From Thermothielavioides terrestris NRRL 8126 (Eukaryota; Ascomycota; Sordariomycetes; Sordariales; Chaetomiaceae): 64,000 nt of DNA. Shown piece by piece: positions 62,188 through 64,000 of the stretch. Position 1 is the first letter of the stretch, and each line of letters starts with the position of its first letter. The notes beneath the pieces are model-generated. The model saw only the letters and a list, made by a program, of their open reading frames with translations, searched no databases and was not told the DNA's origin. The stretch covers positions 186,001 to 250,000 of the forward strand of contig NC_016460.1 of NCBI RefSeq assembly GCF_000226115.1, in the 5' to 3' direction. The position numbers and the translations under genes were made by a program.

Positions 62188-62461
62188 TGTAACGTGCTAG
62201 CCTTGTAGCGTTCTATAGACAAGCGCACGATATTCTATTCAACTACCTTAAGGAAGGAAAAAGGAGAAGTACAGGCTACAGTCCCTATACATAGAGTTTT
62301 TTTCAGGGGCTCGCGAAGTAGGTTCGGACCGACGTTATTCTAGGCGCGAGGCGGGCCCGCCATAGGTCCGTCCTAGGGCCGCCGCAGATCCGTCCTAGGG
62401 CCGCCACAGATCCTAGGCGTAGCCCTATATACCTAGCCCGGGTATAGCCCAGTCCATAATA
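62188..62461 (-). repeat. 3' LTR of D2
   Basis: 274 bp; the reverse complement of the D1 LTR plus a 25-bp tandem duplication around CCGTCCTAGGGCCGCC (about 62,368-62,415). It retains more GC pairs than the D1 LTR (e.g. GGGCCGCCGCAGATCC), so it is less RIP-mutated. Confidence 0.8.
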
Positions 62462-62477
62462 TACCCCCCCCACCCCG
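62462..62477 (-). other. Polypurine tract of D2
   Basis: TACCCCCCCCACCCCG on +, i.e. CGGGGTGGGGGGGGTA on the element strand, directly abutting the LTR. This site decides the orientation of D2. Confidence 0.65.
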
Positions 62478-63230
62478 TTGGGTAGCTAAATTGGAGTATA
62501 TATAACGTCGTATCGAGCGTAGTTCGGGTCCAGCGTAGCGCTAGTCGTAATAGACGCTAGCACCTGCTATCCAGTTGCACGATGCCTGCCTCGCCATTAG
62601 GGTAGTCCAGCATAGTTGCCTATTAAGGCCTTGCTACTTATAGCCGTCTTATTGCCTAGGCTCGAGTTGTTTGTTTATATCGCTTAGCAAGCCGCTAATT
62701 GGCCCTTCCTCGCTTCGTATATTTGTATATCGCAACTACGTTACACTAGGTATACCTACTAATTATACACGATCTAACCTCGCCCACTGTCGTTTAAACC
62801 CCTCCTTCTATACAACTTAACTTTCTTATATTTTCTTCCTATATCCAATGTACGCCTCCCCTTCCTCTTCTACGATCCATTCTTCCCCCTTTTCGCACAG
62901 TGATATCGTTCTCCCCGTTCCGCCTTATATACGTTTCTTTTCTTTCACGCTCCTACCTTGCGTTTGCCTATACCTTCGAGCACACTGCTTATTACCGTCT
63001 TAGCTCTTGTAAAAGTCTCTTCGTCCCTCCTTTCGATAGCGATACAGTTCTGAAACTCGTCTACTACGTTTATATACGAGAACGCTAAAATGTTAGTCGT
63101 TGCCGCTACTCTTAGAGGTGGTAGTATAGGCTATTGTCCTAGTGGCGATAATAACGAAGACTGTAATGTAAGTGCTTCTAGGACAACTCCGCTATAGACC
63201 TAAGTTGCTTATTAACCGTAACGTTATAGA
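62478..63230 (+). promoter_or_regulatory. CT-rich promoter-like region inside D2 (antisense strand)
   Basis: Between the polypurine tract and the accessory frame the + strand has about 200 bp rich in C and T (about 62,760-62,980: CCCCTCCTTCT, CTTCCTCTTCTACG, CCCCCTTTTCGC). This is the composition of fungal promoters and would drive the + strand, i.e. antisense to D2. A start-like AAAATG at about 63,088 follows. Confidence 0.3.
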
Positions 63231-63235
63231 ATTGA

Positions 63236-64000
63236 AATAATCGCTAGAAGAATGATAAGCTATCGATTAGCGGGTTTATTATCGAAAGAGACTTCGACGA
63301 CAAAGAAAATGAACTACTCTTCGACAAAGGAGAGTTTTATATATAATATATTGCTCATCTTTTTAATAGCACTAAGGTCAAATATACCCCTAGTCGTAGT
63401 AAATCCTATAAGGAATGTTGAAGGGCCTATACTATATACGAGTAGGACTTCGTATTATAGGTAATAAACCCCCGCCTTTAGTCTAGTCTAAAGAAAATCC
63501 TTAAGGTGTACGATATAGGCTAGGCTATCGAGACCCTAGCCTAGAAGAAGATAAGCTTATAGCCTACTCGTTATACGGTTCTTAAATATAAATTCTAGAA
63601 GTTGATATAGTCTTTCTAGACTGTTTTTAATAATGTACAGATATATTGTATTCCCGCTTAGCCGGTATTGCTCCCTCCGTTTACCATTGAGCGGACCTCG
63701 ACTTACATTGTCCCCTAGACCCTAGTCGTCTCCCCTACTATACTAAGCCGCTATAGGGCTTTAGTACCCTACAATCCGCCTACCTCCTCCCTAGACCGCT
63801 CTACCTAGCTAGCCGTCTACCTAACTTATTGCTTAATAAGCAATGAGGAAGCCTATTAGCGCAATATACGCTATTTAATCAACGTTATTACGATAGTTGT
63901 TAACATTAACAACCGTCTCGTCGACTATATTTTGAGCTTACCATAGTCTAGCCCCTCTCTACGAGGTAGCTACGGTACGACTTTCACTAGGCGTAACATT
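63236..64000 (+). pseudogene. Element D2 accessory frame (antisense), unknown protein
   Basis: A + strand frame from about 63,236 to the window edge, with TAG/TAA (and one TGA) interruptions, reads LSISGFIIERDFDDKENELL, FDKGEFYIQYIAHLFNSTK and RYLINVITIVVNINNRLVDY. It occupies the D2 interior nearest the 3' LTR on the strand opposite to the element. It continues beyond the window. No family recognised. Confidence 0.35.

Larger units (their letters stand above)
62188..64000 (-). mobile_element. Ty3/gypsy element D2 (minus), 3' end only, runs off the window
   Basis: D2 begins with its 3' LTR at 62,188-62,461. Directly beyond it the + strand reads TACCCCCCCCACCCCG, which on the minus strand is a polypurine tract immediately before the LTR start. 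So this LTR is the 3' LTR of a minus-strand element whose body continues to the right, not the missing 3' LTR of D1. The same LTR family as D1 was therefore inserted into D1 in inverse orientation. The matching TSD (expected to copy AGCAG, 62,183-62,187) should lie beyond 64,000. Confidence 0.7.

Noticed and set aside
19479..62461. A 43-kb DNA transposon or DIRS-like element with terminal inverted repeats
   Set aside because: The repeats are TG...CA LTRs, one followed by a polypurine tract outside the pair, and the interior has a Ty3/gypsy DDE integrase and no tyrosine recombinase; a second reverse insertion explains it.
17640..64000. A Starship-type giant element
   Set aside because: No DUF3435-like tyrosine recombinase or cargo gene set was seen; the region resolves into nested LTR elements.

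Overview
The window looks like a filamentous ascomycete, probably Sordariales or Chaetomiaceae. Genes have short GT...AG introns with CTAAC/CTGAC-type branch points, codons are GC-rich, and the neighbours are a GAC1-type PP1 regulator, an Atg17 protein and a Rio1 kinase. A second compartment is AT-rich and carries a strong repeat-induced point mutation (RIP) signature: CpA and TpG are nearly absent, TpA is in large excess and CpG is kept.

Positions 1-17,400 are normal GC-rich DNA. Four genes are supported. A glycogen-type PP1 targeting subunit with a CBM21 domain lies at 6,760-9,227 (+, one coding intron and a possible 5'UTR intron). A medium-chain reductase/quinone-oxidoreductase-like protein lies at 10,779-11,997 (-, three exons, 365 aa). 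An Atg17-type autophagy scaffold lies at 12,509-14,073 (-, two exons, 499 aa). A Rio1 atypical kinase lies at 15,343-16,944 (+, intronless, 533 aa). The first ~6.7 kb shows no gene I can support.

Positions 17,640-19,478 are minisatellite, ending in a 46-bp unit array. From 19,479 to 64,000 everything is retrotransposon. It resolves into a nest of six LTR elements, most of them dated relative to each other by LTR boundaries and target-site duplications (TSDs). D1 (Ty3/gypsy, +) starts at 19,479 in the minisatellite. A (gypsy, -, ~13.1 kb after removing inserts) sits in D1 with TSD GTAT. C (chromodomain gypsy, -, ~10.6 kb) sits in A with TSD AAGTT. B (same family as A, 13,144 bp, -) sits in C with TSD ATAG. 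A 1,150-bp coding-free TRIM sits in A with TSD TCTAG and is essentially free of RIP. D2 (same LTR family as D1, -) starts at 62,188 inside the D1 integrase and runs off the window.

The least expected feature is that all three gypsy families seem to carry non-gag/pol open frames between the pol 3' end and the 3' LTR, several of them antisense to gag-pol. They are riddled with RIP-type stops and match nothing I recognise, but the A/B frame is conserved between two copies. The TRIM shares LTR ends, a primer-site layout and TSD length with C, so C-type elements are its likely helper.
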